Assembly: GCF_002843355.2 (NCBI RefSeq)
Contig: NZ_PJAI02000010.1
Coordinates: forward strand, 92,336 to 156,335
Source: Colwellia echini
Lineage (GTDB): Bacteria; Pseudomonadota; Gammaproteobacteria; Enterobacterales; Alteromonadaceae
Length of the DNA: 64,000 nucleotides
Direction of reading: 5' to 3'
Below, piece by piece: positions 12,256-21,757 of this stretch. Position numbers and translations under genes: made by a program. Below the pieces are notes generated by a model. That model saw only the letters and a program-made list of their open reading frames with translations. It had not been told where the DNA came from and ran no database searches. Position 1 is the first letter of the stretch; every line of letters begins with the position of its first letter.

Positions 12256-12278
12256 TTACTTATTAATAAGTAACTAAT
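12251..12278. repeat. 28-bp perfect palindrome after motY
   Basis: ATTAGTTACTTATT is followed directly by its exact reverse complement, ending 12 bases before the motY stop. As RNA it could fold into a hairpin at the 3' end of the motY transcript, although no T tract follows. Confidence 0.85.
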
Positions 12279-12290
12279 AACTCCCTTGTT

Positions 12291-13187
12291 TTATGGCTTT
12301 TGCATTTGAATAACTACGCGGCGGTTTTTAGCTCGCCCTAGGGTACTATCATTAGATGATATATGGCGTTTTTCACCATGCCCCTTGGCTTCTATACGAC
12401 TGACTTCAATACCATTTTGCACAAAGTAGTCTCTAATTTTTGCAGCACGACGCTCAGATAATTGTTGGTTGGACCAACGTCCGCCATAGCTGTCTGAGTA
12501 GGCATCCACTAAAACCAATTCCAATTCAGGATCTAAGCTTAAATACTCACGGATCATTTCCATTCGTCTTTGTGAGGCTTTGGTAAACTTATCACTACTA
12601 GATTGATAGTTAAGAACGGTATATGAAATATCTTCAAAGCTGTAATCTAGTAAATTACCCACACAGCTTACAAAGGCGATATAAGCTTTTTTAAAGCGAG
12701 CTGTTGATAATCCAACCGATATTTTATCGGTTTCACTATACCAGTCATTATAATAAAACGTTGGACTCATGCCCTGCTCTAATTCATTTAACATAGTCCA
12801 AGCCACTTTTTTAGGTAAGCTAGGGTTAAATTGTTTTTGTAATTTCATATTGGCTAATGTACGAGAGCCAACACCAGGTTGCCAACTTGGTGCAACGCTA
12901 CGTACTTCAGCTAACGAATAGTTATCTGGTAAACGTAACATGTCTAATTCAAATTCCATATTCAGATCACGACTGGCTTTAGCAGAAAATCGCGCTTCTC
13001 CATAACGAGGAATTTGATGAGATAAAGTGCATTGTAAACGAGAAGCGTTAGATAATTGCCATTGCGATGTTTGGATGTCTGCACTGTATTGACGAATACC
13101 CGCGTGCGCGTTACCAATAAGCAAACTAAGGCTTATGCAAGTTACGGCAATAAAATAAGTACTTGTTGATACAATTATTTTTTTCAT
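12291..13187 (-). CDS. motY: Sodium-driven flagellar motor protein MotY
   Basis: A 298-residue periplasmic protein. From the chosen start at 13187 (MKKIIVS) it has a clean signal peptide ending near GNAHA, an N-terminal MotY domain and a C-terminal OmpA-like peptidoglycan-binding domain (about 175-295) with LVLVDAYSDSYG, LSERRAAKIRDYF and the ending GRAKNRRVVIQM. MotY forms the T ring of sodium-driven polar flagellar motors with MotX. An upstream in-frame ATG at 13217 would put a non-signal-like extension in front and is less likely. No other flagellar gene is nearby. Confidence 0.9.
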   Translation of the reverse strand: MKKIIVSTSTYFIAVTCISLSLLIGNAHAGIRQYSADIQTSQWQLSNASRLQCTLSHQIPRYGEARFSAKASRDLNMEFELDMLRLPDNYSLAEVRSVAPSWQPGVGSRTLANMKLQKQFNPSLPKKVAWTMLNELEQGMSPTFYYNDWYSETDKISVGLSTARFKKAYIAFVSCVGNLLDYSFEDISYTVLNYQSSSDKFTKASQRRMEMIREYLSLDPELELVLVDAYSDSYGGRWSNQQLSERRAAKIRDYFVQNGIEVSRIEAKGHGEKRHISSNDSTLGRAKNRRVVIQMQKP

Positions 13188-13428
13188 AATTTGACACATT
13201 ATCAATGGCTGTAACAAAATAAAGTACTTATAACGGGTACTTTATTTGTTTAGGATATATAGGTTATCGCCCTAAACTAGATTAACTTTAGCATTTTATC
13301 TATGAAATATCGATTTAGATAGCAAATAAATAGACTTAATACGTTAATAATAACCTCCAGTATCGTTTTTAAATTCAGTTTCTGCGATAATCATTTTATT
13401 ATTTAACACAGTAACTACTTAGTGACCA

Positions 13429-14124
13429 ATGTCTGAATCAAGCCAAATTGTTAGCAAACCAAACTCACCATCCACTCAAGAATCAGTAAAAAGTTCATTC
13501 GCCCAACGTTTTCGAGGTTATTTCCCTGTTGTTATTGACGTTGAAACCGCAGGTTTTAATGCACAAACTGATGCCTTACTTGAATTAGCAGCTTCAGTAT
13601 TACACCTAAATGAAGAAACGGGTGATTTTTCAATTGATGAAACAATACAATTTAACATTGAGCCTTTTGAAGGTGCTAACTTAGAGCCTAAAGCGTTAGA
13701 GTTTACAGGGATTGATCCAACTAACCCATTGCGTGGTGCAGTTGATGAAGATGAAGCACTGAAAGCACTTTTTAAACTAGTTAGAAAAAAAATGAAAGCC
13801 GCAGGTTGTCAACGCGCAATTATCGTTGCGCATAATGCTGCTTTTGATTTGGGTTTTTTAAATGCAGCAACACTGCGTTGTAATATTAAACGTAGTCCGT
13901 TTCATAGTTTTGTTAGCTTTGATACTACTACACTCTCTGGCCTTGCTTTAGGGCAAACAGTTTTAGCTAAAGCCTGTGTTGCCGCTAATATAGATTTTAA
14001 CAACAGTGAGGCTCATACCGCATTGTATGACACTGAAAAAACTGCTGAGTTATTTTGTTATATTGTTAATAAGTGGCGTGCATTAGGTGGTTGGCCATTA
14101 GCTGATATCGATAATGAAGTTTAA
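13429..14124 (+). CDS. rnt: Ribonuclease T
   Basis: A 231-residue DEDD-family 3'-5' exonuclease that trims tRNA ends and stable RNA 3' termini. Exo motifs are visible: [10 protein letters not shown] (Exo I), [10 protein letters not shown] (Exo II) and [14 protein letters not shown] (Exo III). It matches the usual length with a short N-terminal extension. It is followed by a strong bidirectional terminator. Confidence 0.95.
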   Translation: MSESSQIVSKPNSPSTQESVKSSFAQRFRGYFPVVIDVETAGFNAQTDALLELAASVLHLNEETGDFSIDETIQFNIEPFEGANLEPKALEFTGIDPTNPLRGAVDEDEALKALFKLVRKKMKAAGCQRAIIVAHNAAFDLGFLNAATLRCNIKRSPFHSFVSFDTTTLSGLALGQTVLAKACVAANIDFNNSEAHTALYDTEKTAELFCYIVNKWRALGGWPLADIDNEV

Positions 14125-14200
14125 AGTTATGGTTATGGTTTAAAGCTAAACATAATTTTAACTCAACGGTTTATGCGCACTAGATTACAGGCATAAAAAA

Positions 14201-14219
14201 ACCGCGAAAGCGGTTTTTT
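14201..14219. terminator. Rho-independent terminator between rnt and the peroxiredoxin gene
   Basis: ACCGC, tetraloop GAAA, GCGGT with A and T tracts on the two sides. It can serve both converging genes. Confidence 0.9.
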
Positions 14220-14283
14220 GTTTATATAGCTCTTCACAATCTGAATAATTAACACCTCGGTTAATTATTCAATTCAGCAAAAA

Positions 14284-14889
14284 TTATAATTTATCGGCAT
14301 TATCAGAAAGGTAAGAAGCAACGCCTTCTGGAGAAGCAGTCATACCTTTATCGCCTTTATTCCAACCTGCTGGACAAACTTCGCCGTGGTCTTGGTGGAA
14401 TTGTAATGCGTCAACCATACGTAACATTTCATCTACGTCACGACCTAATGGTAAATCGTTAATTACTTGGTGACGTACGTTACCTTCTTCATCAATTAAG
14501 AATGAACCACGAAATGCAACGCCAGCTTCTGGATGCTCAACATCGTATGCTTGACAAATAGTGTGCTTAGTATCAGCAACTAAAGTGTATTGTACTGGAC
14601 CAATACCACCTTGGTTTACTGGAGTGTTACGCCATGCGTTATGTGAGAATTGTGAATCGATTGAAACACCGATAACTTCAACGCCACGGCTTTTGAATTC
14701 TTCCATGCGGTGATCAAAAGCTAAAAGCTCAGATGGACAAACAAATGTAAAATCTAATGGGTAGAAAAATACTACGGCTTTTTTACCTTTGATTGCTTCG
14801 CTTAATGTAAAGCTATCTACAATTTCACCGCTACCTAAAACTGCTGCTGCTGTGAAATCTGGTGCTGGACGACCTACTAATACGCTCAT
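14284..14889 (-). CDS. Typical 2-Cys peroxiredoxin
   Basis: A 201-residue AhpC/Prx1-type thiol peroxidase that reduces hydrogen peroxide and organic peroxides. The peroxidatic Cys51 sits in FYPLDFTFVCPSE and the resolving Cys in HGEVCPAGW (about 172). It is a single gene with no ahpF beside it, so thioredoxin or another reductant probably recycles it. It sits with grxD and sodB in a redox-stress cluster. Confidence 0.95.
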   Translation of the reverse strand: MSVLVGRPAPDFTAAAVLGSGEIVDSFTLSEAIKGKKAVVFFYPLDFTFVCPSELLAFDHRMEEFKSRGVEVIGVSIDSQFSHNAWRNTPVNQGGIGPVQYTLVADTKHTICQAYDVEHPEAGVAFRGSFLIDEEGNVRHQVINDLPLGRDVDEMLRMVDALQFHQDHGEVCPAGWNKGDKGMTASPEGVASYLSDNADKL

Positions 14890-15063
14890 TTTATGCTCCG
14901 TTGTGTGTATAAAATTAATGCTCTAGGCCTTTAACAAAATTGTTCTTTATAAAGGCTTAGTGCTAAAAGTATTTAATAATAAATTAAATGTTCTGCCTAC
15001 ATACATAGTGACAGAACTATGAATATCAATTAATTAACTAAAATTTATTATTTGTTTGCTGAA

Positions 15064-15399
15064 TTAACCTTCAGCTGCTGCGCTTTTTGCTGCTGCTTCT
15101 TTAATTAAGGTTTGTAACTCACCTTGTTGAAACATTTCCATGATAATGTCACAGCCACCTACTAATTCACCATCAACCCATAATTGCGGGAATGTCGGCC
15201 AGTCAGCGTATTTTGGTAATTCTGCACGAATATCTGGGTTTTGTAAAATATCAACATAAGCAAATTTTTCTTCACAAGAAATTAAGGCTTGCGATGCTTG
15301 TGATGAAAAACCACAACTAGGTAATTTAGGAGACCCTTTCATATATAGCAAGATTGTATTTTCGCTAATTTGTTCTTTAATGCGCTCAATTGTGTCCAT
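15064..15399 (-). CDS. grxD: Monothiol glutaredoxin 4
   Basis: A 111-residue CGFS-type glutaredoxin (CGFS with Cys29), which binds and delivers 2Fe-2S clusters together with glutathione. The start at 15399 (MDTIERIKEQ) has AGAGGG just upstream and matches the family; an in-frame extension to 15450 is not needed. The C-terminus is Ala/Glu-rich. It lies between the peroxiredoxin gene and sodB. Confidence 0.95.
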   Translation of the reverse strand: MDTIERIKEQISENTILLYMKGSPKLPSCGFSSQASQALISCEEKFAYVDILQNPDIRAELPKYADWPTFPQLWVDGELVGGCDIIMEMFQQGELQTLIKEAAAKSAAAEG

Positions 15400-15727
15400 A
15401 GTACCCTCTATTAATTTAATGCTTATTCTGTTCTTTATATATCGATACACTTACATATGGAGATGAAAAAAAATTTATCAACTCTTTTAAGTACTTTTCA
15501 GCTTGTTATCAGAAAAATATCAATATGGTTACCTATATAAGAAAAAGGAATAAGTATTATTATTTAAAATAGCCTACTCTAAAGTAGCTTAGCTATTGAT
15601 TTTAAAATATATAGGCTTGATAATTAGCTGCGTAATACCAATATATAAATAATACTTGAGTATTTTACTCAAGTTTATATGAAAAAACATCAATTTTTGA
15701 TTAAAAAATTACATCTAGGAGAGCATA

Positions 15728-16309
15728 ATGTCCATTGAATTACCTGCATTACCGTACGCCCAAGACGCGTTAGAGCCACATATCTCAGCAGAAACATTGT
15801 CATTCCATTACGGCAAACATCACAACACTTACGTAGTAAAACTTAACGGTTTAATCGGCGGAACAGAATTTGAAAACAAAAGCTTAGAAGAAATTGTTAA
15901 AACGTCTTCTGCTGGCATTTTCAACAACGCGGCACAAATTTGGAATCATACTTTTTACTGGAACAGCTTAAGCCCTAACGGCGGCGGCGAGCCAACAGGT
16001 GATTTATTAGCCGCGATTAACGCTACATTTGGCTCTTTTGCTGAATTTAAAGCTAAATTTACTGACAGCGCAATCAACAACTTCGGCTCTAGCTGGACTT
16101 GGTTAGTTAAAAATGCTGATGGTAGCCTAGCTATTGTTAATACTTCAAATGCTGCTACACCATTAACTGATGAAGGTGTTACACCATTAATCACTGTTGA
16201 TTTATGGGAACATGCTTACTACATTGATTACCGTAACCTACGTCCAGATTACCTTAACGGTTTTTGGGCATTAGCTAACTGGGATTTTGCTCAAGCAAAC
16301 TTCAGCTAA
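15728..16309 (+). CDS. sodB: Iron superoxide dismutase
   Basis: A 193-residue cytoplasmic Fe-SOD that converts superoxide to peroxide and oxygen. Family signatures include [21 protein letters not shown], and the C-terminal metal-binding [13 protein letters not shown]. The length equals E. coli SodB. The start has the ribosome binding site TAGGAG. A strong terminator follows. Confidence 0.97.
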   Translation: MSIELPALPYAQDALEPHISAETLSFHYGKHHNTYVVKLNGLIGGTEFENKSLEEIVKTSSAGIFNNAAQIWNHTFYWNSLSPNGGGEPTGDLLAAINATFGSFAEFKAKFTDSAINNFGSSWTWLVKNADGSLAIVNTSNAATPLTDEGVTPLITVDLWEHAYYIDYRNLRPDYLNGFWALANWDFAQANFS

Positions 16310-16336
16310 GCTAAACGGCAGTTAAACTGCATTCAT

Positions 16337-16380
16337 AAAAAAGCCGATTAATATACTAATGTGTTAATCGGCTTTTTTTA
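16337..16380. terminator. Rho-independent terminator after sodB
   Basis: AGCCGATTAA at 16342-16351 pairs perfectly with TTAATCGGCT at 16364-16373, followed by T7. The A tract on the left could also serve lolE on the minus strand. Confidence 0.93.
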
Positions 16381-16430
16381 TACTTTTTTATATTCTTTCT
16401 TAGAAAATACCATATAAAACAGGTATTATT

Positions 16431-17708
16431 TTATTGTTGACCAAGTACTTGTGCGGGATCAATTTTAGTTGCTCGCCATGCAGGATATAAGGTTGCAATA
16501 AAACTCATAATAAGTGCGGTAATAACCGTCGCGTAAACATCACTACTGTGTAAAACACTCGGTAGATAATTAACAAAATACACATCACCTGATAAAAAGG
16601 TAACTCCTAAAAAATCTTCTATCGTTCGCATTATATGGGTAAGATTTAATGCTAAATAAACACCACATCCAGCACCTAATAAACTACCCAGCACACCATT
16701 AACCAAACCTTGAGTAATAAACGCTAACATAATGGTGCTTGAACTAGCGCCCATGGTTTTTAAAATGGCTATATCGCCCTGCTTCTCATTAACCGCCATA
16801 ATAAGTGTTGAAACAATATTAAAACTCGCGACACCGATAACTAGCACCAAAACAATAAACATCACCATTCTAACTAATTGAATATCATTAAATAAATGGC
16901 CTTGCTCACGAGTCCAGTTGTTAATGTACACATAATGATCAAAGCTATAAGCGACTTGCCGACCTATACTGGCGGCTGAAAAAACATCGTTAACCTTCAG
17001 TCGTATGGTTTGCGTTTGCTCAACGTTATATCCCATAACGTCATTCGCTAAGCTCAGAGGGATATACGCTAATGTTTCATCTATTGTACCGCCAAACTTA
17101 AAAATACCAGCTACTTCTACATGAGTAGTAATTGGCGAAGAAAAAACTTGTTTCACATCAACGCCACTTTGTGGTGGCGGTAGTAATAACTGTATTTTAT
17201 CACCAAGACTAACATTAAGCTTTTTAGCTACACCACTACCGATAATGATACTATTTTGCAGCTTATTTCCTAAATTTAACGCTTGCCAGTCGCCGGCAAC
17301 CATATAATCAGCAATACTCGATACTTTTTGTTCTAGCTTGGCATCTACGCCTCTAACTTCCACCGCTTTTAACTGCAAACCATGTTGTAACATACCCGTT
17401 AGTTTTACCACTGGCGCCGCAGCAATTACGTCATCATTAGCTTGAACTCTATCAAGTGCTTCCGGCCAATTTTGAATTGGTTCATTAACACTAACTAGTT
17501 CAACATGAGGTACAATCGACAACAATTTTTGTGATAGTTCACGCTCAAAGCCATTCATTGCGCTTAACACCACAATGAGCACCATAACCCCTAAGGCAAT
17601 ACCAAAGGTTGAAGAGGCTGAAATAAAAGCAGAAAAACCATTGCCGTGTCTACTGCGTACATAACGCCAACCTAAAAATAAACTAAGTGGTTTAAACATG
17701 TGCTTCAC
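16431..17708 (-). CDS. lolE: Lipoprotein-releasing permease LolE-like subunit
   Basis: A 425-residue membrane subunit of the LolCDE ABC machine that releases lipoproteins from the inner membrane to LolA. It has an N-terminal membrane helix, a large periplasmic domain and three C-terminal helices, with the FtsX/MacB-like signature KTMGASSSTIMLAFITQG. Its start overlaps the end of lolD by 17 bases, suggesting translational coupling. The LolE label follows from position as the third gene; the two permeases are paralogues. Confidence 0.9.
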   Translation of the reverse strand: MKHMFKPLSLFLGWRYVRSRHGNGFSAFISASSTFGIALGVMVLIVVLSAMNGFERELSQKLLSIVPHVELVSVNEPIQNWPEALDRVQANDDVIAAAPVVKLTGMLQHGLQLKAVEVRGVDAKLEQKVSSIADYMVAGDWQALNLGNKLQNSIIIGSGVAKKLNVSLGDKIQLLLPPPQSGVDVKQVFSSPITTHVEVAGIFKFGGTIDETLAYIPLSLANDVMGYNVEQTQTIRLKVNDVFSAASIGRQVAYSFDHYVYINNWTREQGHLFNDIQLVRMVMFIVLVLVIGVASFNIVSTLIMAVNEKQGDIAILKTMGASSSTIMLAFITQGLVNGVLGSLLGAGCGVYLALNLTHIMRTIEDFLGVTFLSGDVYFVNYLPSVLHSSDVYATVITALIMSFIATLYPAWRATKIDPAQVLGQQ

Positions 17709-18465
17709 TATTTTTAATTGTAGGTAAATCAGTACTTGGCGAATGAGAAGTTAGCGTTTGTTCATCCTGGATATTCAATGGCACTAACTGTCCTTTTACT
17801 AATTTTACTTGTCTGTCCATACGATTCGCTAACACTAAATCATGAGTGACGATAACAAAACTAGTATTTACACTGTTATTTAAACTACGAATTAATTGAT
17901 ATATTTGCTCAGCAGTATCACTGTCTAAATTACCGGTTGGCTCATCAGCTAAAATAAGTGATGGCTTAGTTACTAGCGCACGAGCAATAGCTACTCGTTG
18001 TCGCTCGCCGCCAGATAATTGTGAAGGTCTATAGGTTACGCGATGTGACAAACCTACTTTTTCAAGCATCACTTTGGCTTCAGCTAAAGCAACTTTCGGT
18101 TTTTCACCTTTGATCATTAATGGCATCGCGACATTTTCTTGGGCGGTAAATTCCATCATTAAATGATGGAATTGATAAATAAAACCAATGTGTTGGTTTC
18201 TAAATTTGGCTCTTTCTTTATCGGATAATTGATGAATATCAATACCATTAATATGCACTTGACCTGATGTTGGTGTATCTAATGCTCCCGCCAAATGAAG
18301 AAAAGTACTTTTTCCACAACCAGAGCTGCCAACAACCGCAAGTAACTCCCCCTGCTCAACACTCAGTGCTAAGTTATTCAACACATGTGTTTCAATATCA
18401 CCTTGTTTGTATGATTTTGACAACCCTGTGCATTCTAATACTTTACTCATTGATACTTTACTCAT
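17692..18465 (-). CDS. lolD: Lipoprotein-releasing ATPase LolD
   Basis: The ABC ATPase of LolCDE (257 residues). Walker A is [11 protein letters not shown], the signature is [15 protein letters not shown], and Walker B is [13 protein letters not shown]. Two tandem starts exist because a 15-bp unit containing ATGAGTAAAGTA is duplicated ([11 protein letters not shown]); the inner ATG at 18450 aligns better with other LolD proteins. It is the middle gene of lolC-lolD-lolE. Confidence 0.95.
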   Translation of the reverse strand: MSKVSMSKVLECTGLSKSYKQGDIETHVLNNLALSVEQGELLAVVGSSGCGKSTFLHLAGALDTPTSGQVHINGIDIHQLSDKERAKFRNQHIGFIYQFHHLMMEFTAQENVAMPLMIKGEKPKVALAEAKVMLEKVGLSHRVTYRPSQLSGGERQRVAIARALVTKPSLILADEPTGNLDSDTAEQIYQLIRSLNNSVNTSFVIVTHDLVLANRMDRQVKLVKGQLVPLNIQDEQTLTSHSPSTDLPTIKNSEAHV

Positions 18466-18518
18466 TAATTAAATACTTATTAATTTATCTATTAATTATT
18501 TTATCGGCTGTTATGGTC

Positions 18519-19880
18519 TTATTCATTTCGTAATACTTGTGCAGGTTCAGTTTTAGAGGCTTGATATGCAGGATAAAGCGTCGCTAAAAAGCTCATAGCA
18601 AGTGCTGAAACAATAATAGTAAGTACATCTGCCCACTGAAGGATTACCGGAAGTTTCTGTAAGCCCATGCCTAATAAGTGTATCCCTATCAACTGCATTA
18701 TGTCGTTTAAATTGCTCGCCAATAACACGCCAATACCCCCGCCTAAACAAACACCCCATAAACCATTGATCATGCCTTGAGTAATAAATATTTTAACAAT
18801 ATCAACTCTGGCTAAACCTAAGGTTCGTAATATACCAATTTCAGCTTGTTTTTCGACCACTACCATAACTAATGCAGAAACAATATTAAAAGCAGCTACC
18901 GCTACAATTAAACTGAGCATTAACCACATCATGTTTTTTTCCATTTTTACCGCAGAGAACAACGCGCCTTGGCTTTCATCCCAAGTACTGAAAGTTATTG
19001 TAGAGGCGAGATTATTTTCCCCCTTGGCTGAATTACGAGTTGAAAACTGTTCTTCAAGTACTGATACTACAGGTTTAGCATTGAATGCATCATCAAGGTA
19101 AAGGCGTAACTTATCAATACCATCACCATTTCTTCTCAGTAACTTAGCAGCATAGTGGCTGTCGATATAAACCATCGCATCATCAACTTGTGAGCCAATA
19201 TGAAAAACACCAACAATTGTGAAAACCCGCTGCACCGGAATTCGCCCCATTGGCGTAAATACACTTTTATTAGGAAGCACTAAGCGTACATCATCACCAA
19301 GCCGAACCTTTAACTTATTAGCTAGCGATTGGCCGATAACTAATGAATATGGCTGTACTTCTAGCGTATCTAAACGTCCTGAAACCATATGAGTATTGAT
19401 GATATTTTCTTGCTCAAACTTAGGCATTATGCCCTGTACTAATACACCTTGCAGCGCGTTACTTGATTGGATCAAAGCTTCAGTTTCTAAAAAAGGAGAT
19501 ACATGCAATACATGTGGTTGATTTAGTAACGTCTCTCGCAACGCCGGCCAAGATTTAGTTACTGACTTATTATCTAAGTTGTTATCTAAGTTATTGTCTG
19601 AGTTAGTTACTAAGTTATGCTTTTGTTCTATGACGTTATTATTAGGTTGACTATTATACTGATTGCCAATGTCACTAACTATTACGTGAGGAATGATTCC
19701 TAAAATACGCTTTTTTAATTCGCCTTCAAAACCATTCATCACCGAAACGACAGTTATGAGTGATGCAACGCCCAGTAAAATTCCTACTGTGGAGAAGAAT
19801 GTTATAAAAGAAACAAAGCCCGTTGAGCTTTTACTACGGCTATAGCGTAGCCCGATGAAGATACTAATAGGTTGAAACAT
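18519..19880 (-). CDS. lolC: Lipoprotein-releasing permease LolC-like subunit
   Basis: A 453-residue paralogue of the downstream LolE-like protein: N-terminal helix, periplasmic domain, three C-terminal helices, and RTLGLARVDIVKIFITQG as the FtsX/MacB-like segment. It carries an Asn/Asp-rich insertion at about residues 72-108, in the early periplasmic domain, containing DNNLDNNLDN, encoded partly by a threefold 12-bp repeat (19570-19605). It is the first gene of the lolCDE operon. Confidence 0.92.
   Translation of the reverse strand: MFQPISIFIGLRYSRSKSSTGFVSFITFFSTVGILLGVASLITVVSVMNGFEGELKKRILGIIPHVIVSDIGNQYNSQPNNNVIEQKHNLVTNSDNNLDNNLDNKSVTKSWPALRETLLNQPHVLHVSPFLETEALIQSSNALQGVLVQGIMPKFEQENIINTHMVSGRLDTLEVQPYSLVIGQSLANKLKVRLGDDVRLVLPNKSVFTPMGRIPVQRVFTIVGVFHIGSQVDDAMVYIDSHYAAKLLRRNGDGIDKLRLYLDDAFNAKPVVSVLEEQFSTRNSAKGENNLASTITFSTWDESQGALFSAVKMEKNMMWLMLSLIVAVAAFNIVSALVMVVVEKQAEIGILRTLGLARVDIVKIFITQGMINGLWGVCLGGGIGVLLASNLNDIMQLIGIHLLGMGLQKLPVILQWADVLTIIVSALAMSFLATLYPAYQASKTEPAQVLRNE
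19570..19605. repeat. Threefold 12-bp tandem repeat inside lolC
   Basis: Three units read TTATCTAAGTTG, TTATCTAAGTTA and TTGTCTGAGTTA on the plus strand. The period is a multiple of three, so the frame is kept and the repeat encodes the Asn/Asp/Leu-rich stretch of LolC. Confidence 0.85.
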
Positions 19881-20018
19881 TGAGGTATTATTATTTTATC
19901 TGGTACTATTTTAGAATGTTCTGTAGCATAACACAGTCATTAAAATTGTCTGAGGTAAATAGCATAGAGATATTTATAATGCCACTTCCCTGCAATGATT
20001 TAATAAATAGGTAACGCC

Positions 20019-20633
20019 ATGAACGAACTTTCTCTTGCTCAAAAGACCGCTCAATTTGATGAGTTTTTTGCTATTACACATAATTTTTCAGTTAATATCA
20101 CCCCTATTGATAATAGTGAGACAATTGATTTTGAAAAATTCATGGAAAGTATCCCAGCGCCATTTAAGTTAGCCACCGAAATGAGTAGTATTGATCAATC
20201 AGCGTTACGTTCAATCCAAAATTTAGGTAATAGTGCCGCACAACTGGTTAGTTTTTTAAATCAGCAATCTCAAAAAATTGATTTACTGATTAGTTATATA
20301 CTAAGCCAACAAGATGACAAACAACACCGATTCAGTGGTTTACAATTTGGTGGTGGCGGTATTAAATTTATCGCCGAAAAAGCTTTTGATATTGGCCAGC
20401 TTGTTGAACTTAAAATTTTTCTACTAGAGCATAACTGTGCAATATATTGTTATGGTGAGATCATTGAAGTAGAGGCTGAAACGGTTAATGAAAAAACAAC
20501 CCACAAAGTTACTTTTCATTTTATTCGAGAAGAAGATAGAGAAACGCTTGTAAGGGCAAGTCTGCATGAGCAATCTAAACAACTTCAAAAACTCGCTAAG
20601 CTGCGCAACCAAAAAAATGAATCTGAAGGATAA
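20019..20633 (+). CDS. PilZ-like domain protein
   Basis: A 204-residue cytoplasmic protein. The C-terminal half (about 100-190) reads as a PilZ-like beta barrel: RFSGLQFGGGGIKFIAEKAF, then GQLVELKIFLLEHN and VTFHFIREEDRETLVRA. The N-terminal part is helical. The first c-di-GMP motif RxxxR is not evident, so binding is uncertain. It is divergent from lolC and followed 9 bases later by a small membrane protein. Confidence 0.65.
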   Translation: MNELSLAQKTAQFDEFFAITHNFSVNITPIDNSETIDFEKFMESIPAPFKLATEMSSIDQSALRSIQNLGNSAAQLVSFLNQQSQKIDLLISYILSQQDDKQHRFSGLQFGGGGIKFIAEKAFDIGQLVELKIFLLEHNCAIYCYGEIIEVEAETVNEKTTHKVTFHFIREEDRETLVRASLHEQSKQLQKLAKLRNQKNESEG

Positions 20634-20642
20634 TTCACTCAC

Positions 20643-20810
20643 ATGTCTTTAATCAGCATAATCATTATCATCCTCGTCATTGGCTCTATAATTGGTGGTA
20701 TTTATTTATTAAAAAAGTCAGCCCAAAAATTTGATTTAAGCGCCGAACAATTAGCGCTTATTAAAAAACGTAATGAAGCATTAGATAAGGCACAACAAAA
20801 AGAAGATTAA
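20643..20810 (+). CDS. Small single-pass membrane protein, DUF2897-like
   Basis: A 55-codon gene: MSLISIIIIILVIGSIIGG, then YLLKKSAQKF and a charged, helical C-terminus ending QQKED. One membrane helix occupies residues 3-23. It starts 9 bases after the stop of the PilZ-like gene and is probably co-transcribed with it. The pattern resembles the DUF2897 family of gammaproteobacteria; function unknown. Confidence 0.7.
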   Translation: MSLISIIIIILVIGSIIGGIYLLKKSAQKFDLSAEQLALIKKRNEALDKAQQKED

Positions 20811-20932
20811 CACGTTGTCTTATTTCAGCCTCAAATTACTTAAGTTGCTATAATACAAATAATTACTTTTACTTAGCCGTTTTCATAACATAAAATACAT
20901 GCAAATTTGACTAACCTGAGTGACTAAAACCT

Positions 20933-21559
20933 ATGAATACAATTCAACACCTATTTGATAACAACCAACAATGGGCGGATAAAATCACTCAAGAAGATCC
21001 TAACTTTTTTCAAAATTTATCAGAGCAACAAACACCTAAATATTTATGGATAGGCTGTTCAGACTCTCGCGTACCTGCCAATGCTTTACTTAACTTAGAT
21101 CCGGGTGAAGTTTTTGTTCACCGTAATATTGCTAATCAAGTAATACACACCGATTTAAACTGTTTATCAGTTATCCAGTATGCGGTAGATGTATTAAAAG
21201 TTGAACATATTATTGTTTGTGGTCATTACGGATGTGGTGGTATTGGTGCAGCCCTTGATGATAAAAGTTATGGCTTAATAGATAACTGGTTGCGTCACAT
21301 CGAAGATGTTTATCGCTTAAACCAAGAACAAATGGATAAAGTTACCGATGAAAAAGATCGTATTAACTTGTTATGTGAGCTTAATGTTATAGAACAAGTT
21401 GCTAATATCTGTAACACCATGACACTAGTTAATGCTTGGCAAAGAGAACAAGATATTACCGTACACGGTGTTGTATATAATTTACAAGATGGTATTTTGA
21501 AGGATTTAAACGTTTCGGCTAATTGTCGTAAAAGTTACTTTAAAAAATCGACCACCTAA
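20933..21559 (+). CDS. can: Beta-class carbonic anhydrase
   Basis: A 208-residue zinc enzyme interconverting CO2 and bicarbonate. The ligands are where they are in E. coli Can: Cys42 and Asp44 in CSDSRVPA, His98 and Cys101 in HYGCGG. The last 39 bases of the gene are part of a 62-bp tandem duplication that extends past the stop. A terminator follows at 21655-21690. Confidence 0.96.
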   Translation: MNTIQHLFDNNQQWADKITQEDPNFFQNLSEQQTPKYLWIGCSDSRVPANALLNLDPGEVFVHRNIANQVIHTDLNCLSVIQYAVDVLKVEHIIVCGHYGCGGIGAALDDKSYGLIDNWLRHIEDVYRLNQEQMDKVTDEKDRINLLCELNVIEQVANICNTMTLVNAWQREQDITVHGVVYNLQDGILKDLNVSANCRKSYFKKSTT

Positions 21560-21644
21560 TACCTCGCTAGCTAAACTTAAAAAATTGTCGTAAAAGTTAT
21601 TTTAAAAAATCGACCACCTAATACCTCGCTAGCTAAACTTAAAA
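21521..21644. repeat. 62-bp tandem duplication across the can stop codon
   Basis: Bases 21521-21582 are repeated at 21583-21644 with a single C/T difference (21538 versus 21600). The unit holds the last 12 can codons, the stop and 23 bases of flank. The first copy gives the protein its end; the second is non-coding. Confidence 0.97.
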
Positions 21645-21654
21645 TAAACTAATA

Positions 21655-21690
21655 AAAAAGCCAATAACTTTACTGTTTATTGGCTTTTTT
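21655..21690 (+). terminator. Rho-independent terminator after can
   Basis: AAAAAGCCAATAA pairs with TTATTGGCTTTTT across a 9-base loop, ending in T6. It lies just beyond the second copy of the 62-bp duplication. Confidence 0.92.
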
Positions 21691-21696
21691 ATTATT

Positions 21697-21757
21697 TAAC
21701 CTGAGTTCGGGATAATTAAGGTTGTTGTCGCATTTTGCTTATCCCGAACTCAGGTTA
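21697..21757. repeat. Dispersed palindromic element, best-preserved copy
   Basis: An inverted repeat with 19-bp perfect arms: TAACCTGAGTTCGGGATAA at the left and its exact complement at the right, around a 23-base loop that contains GTTGTTGTCGCATTTTGC. Related copies occur at 12209, 22606, 43746, 55563, 55632, 57789 and 63102. It behaves like a REP or MITE-type intergenic element. Confidence 0.85.

Larger units (their letters stand above)
11861..12290. other. Gene-free stretch before motY, with repeat pieces
   Basis: No gene is visible here. It contains an isolated left-arm-like piece of the dispersed palindrome (AACCTGAACTCGGG near 12047), a degenerate right arm (about 12209-12255) and a 28-bp perfect palindrome at 12251-12278. 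Confidence 0.6.

Noticed and set aside
15400..15450. N-terminal extension of grxD
   Set aside because: The ATG at 15399 has a good ribosome binding site and matches the family start; the extra residues do not.
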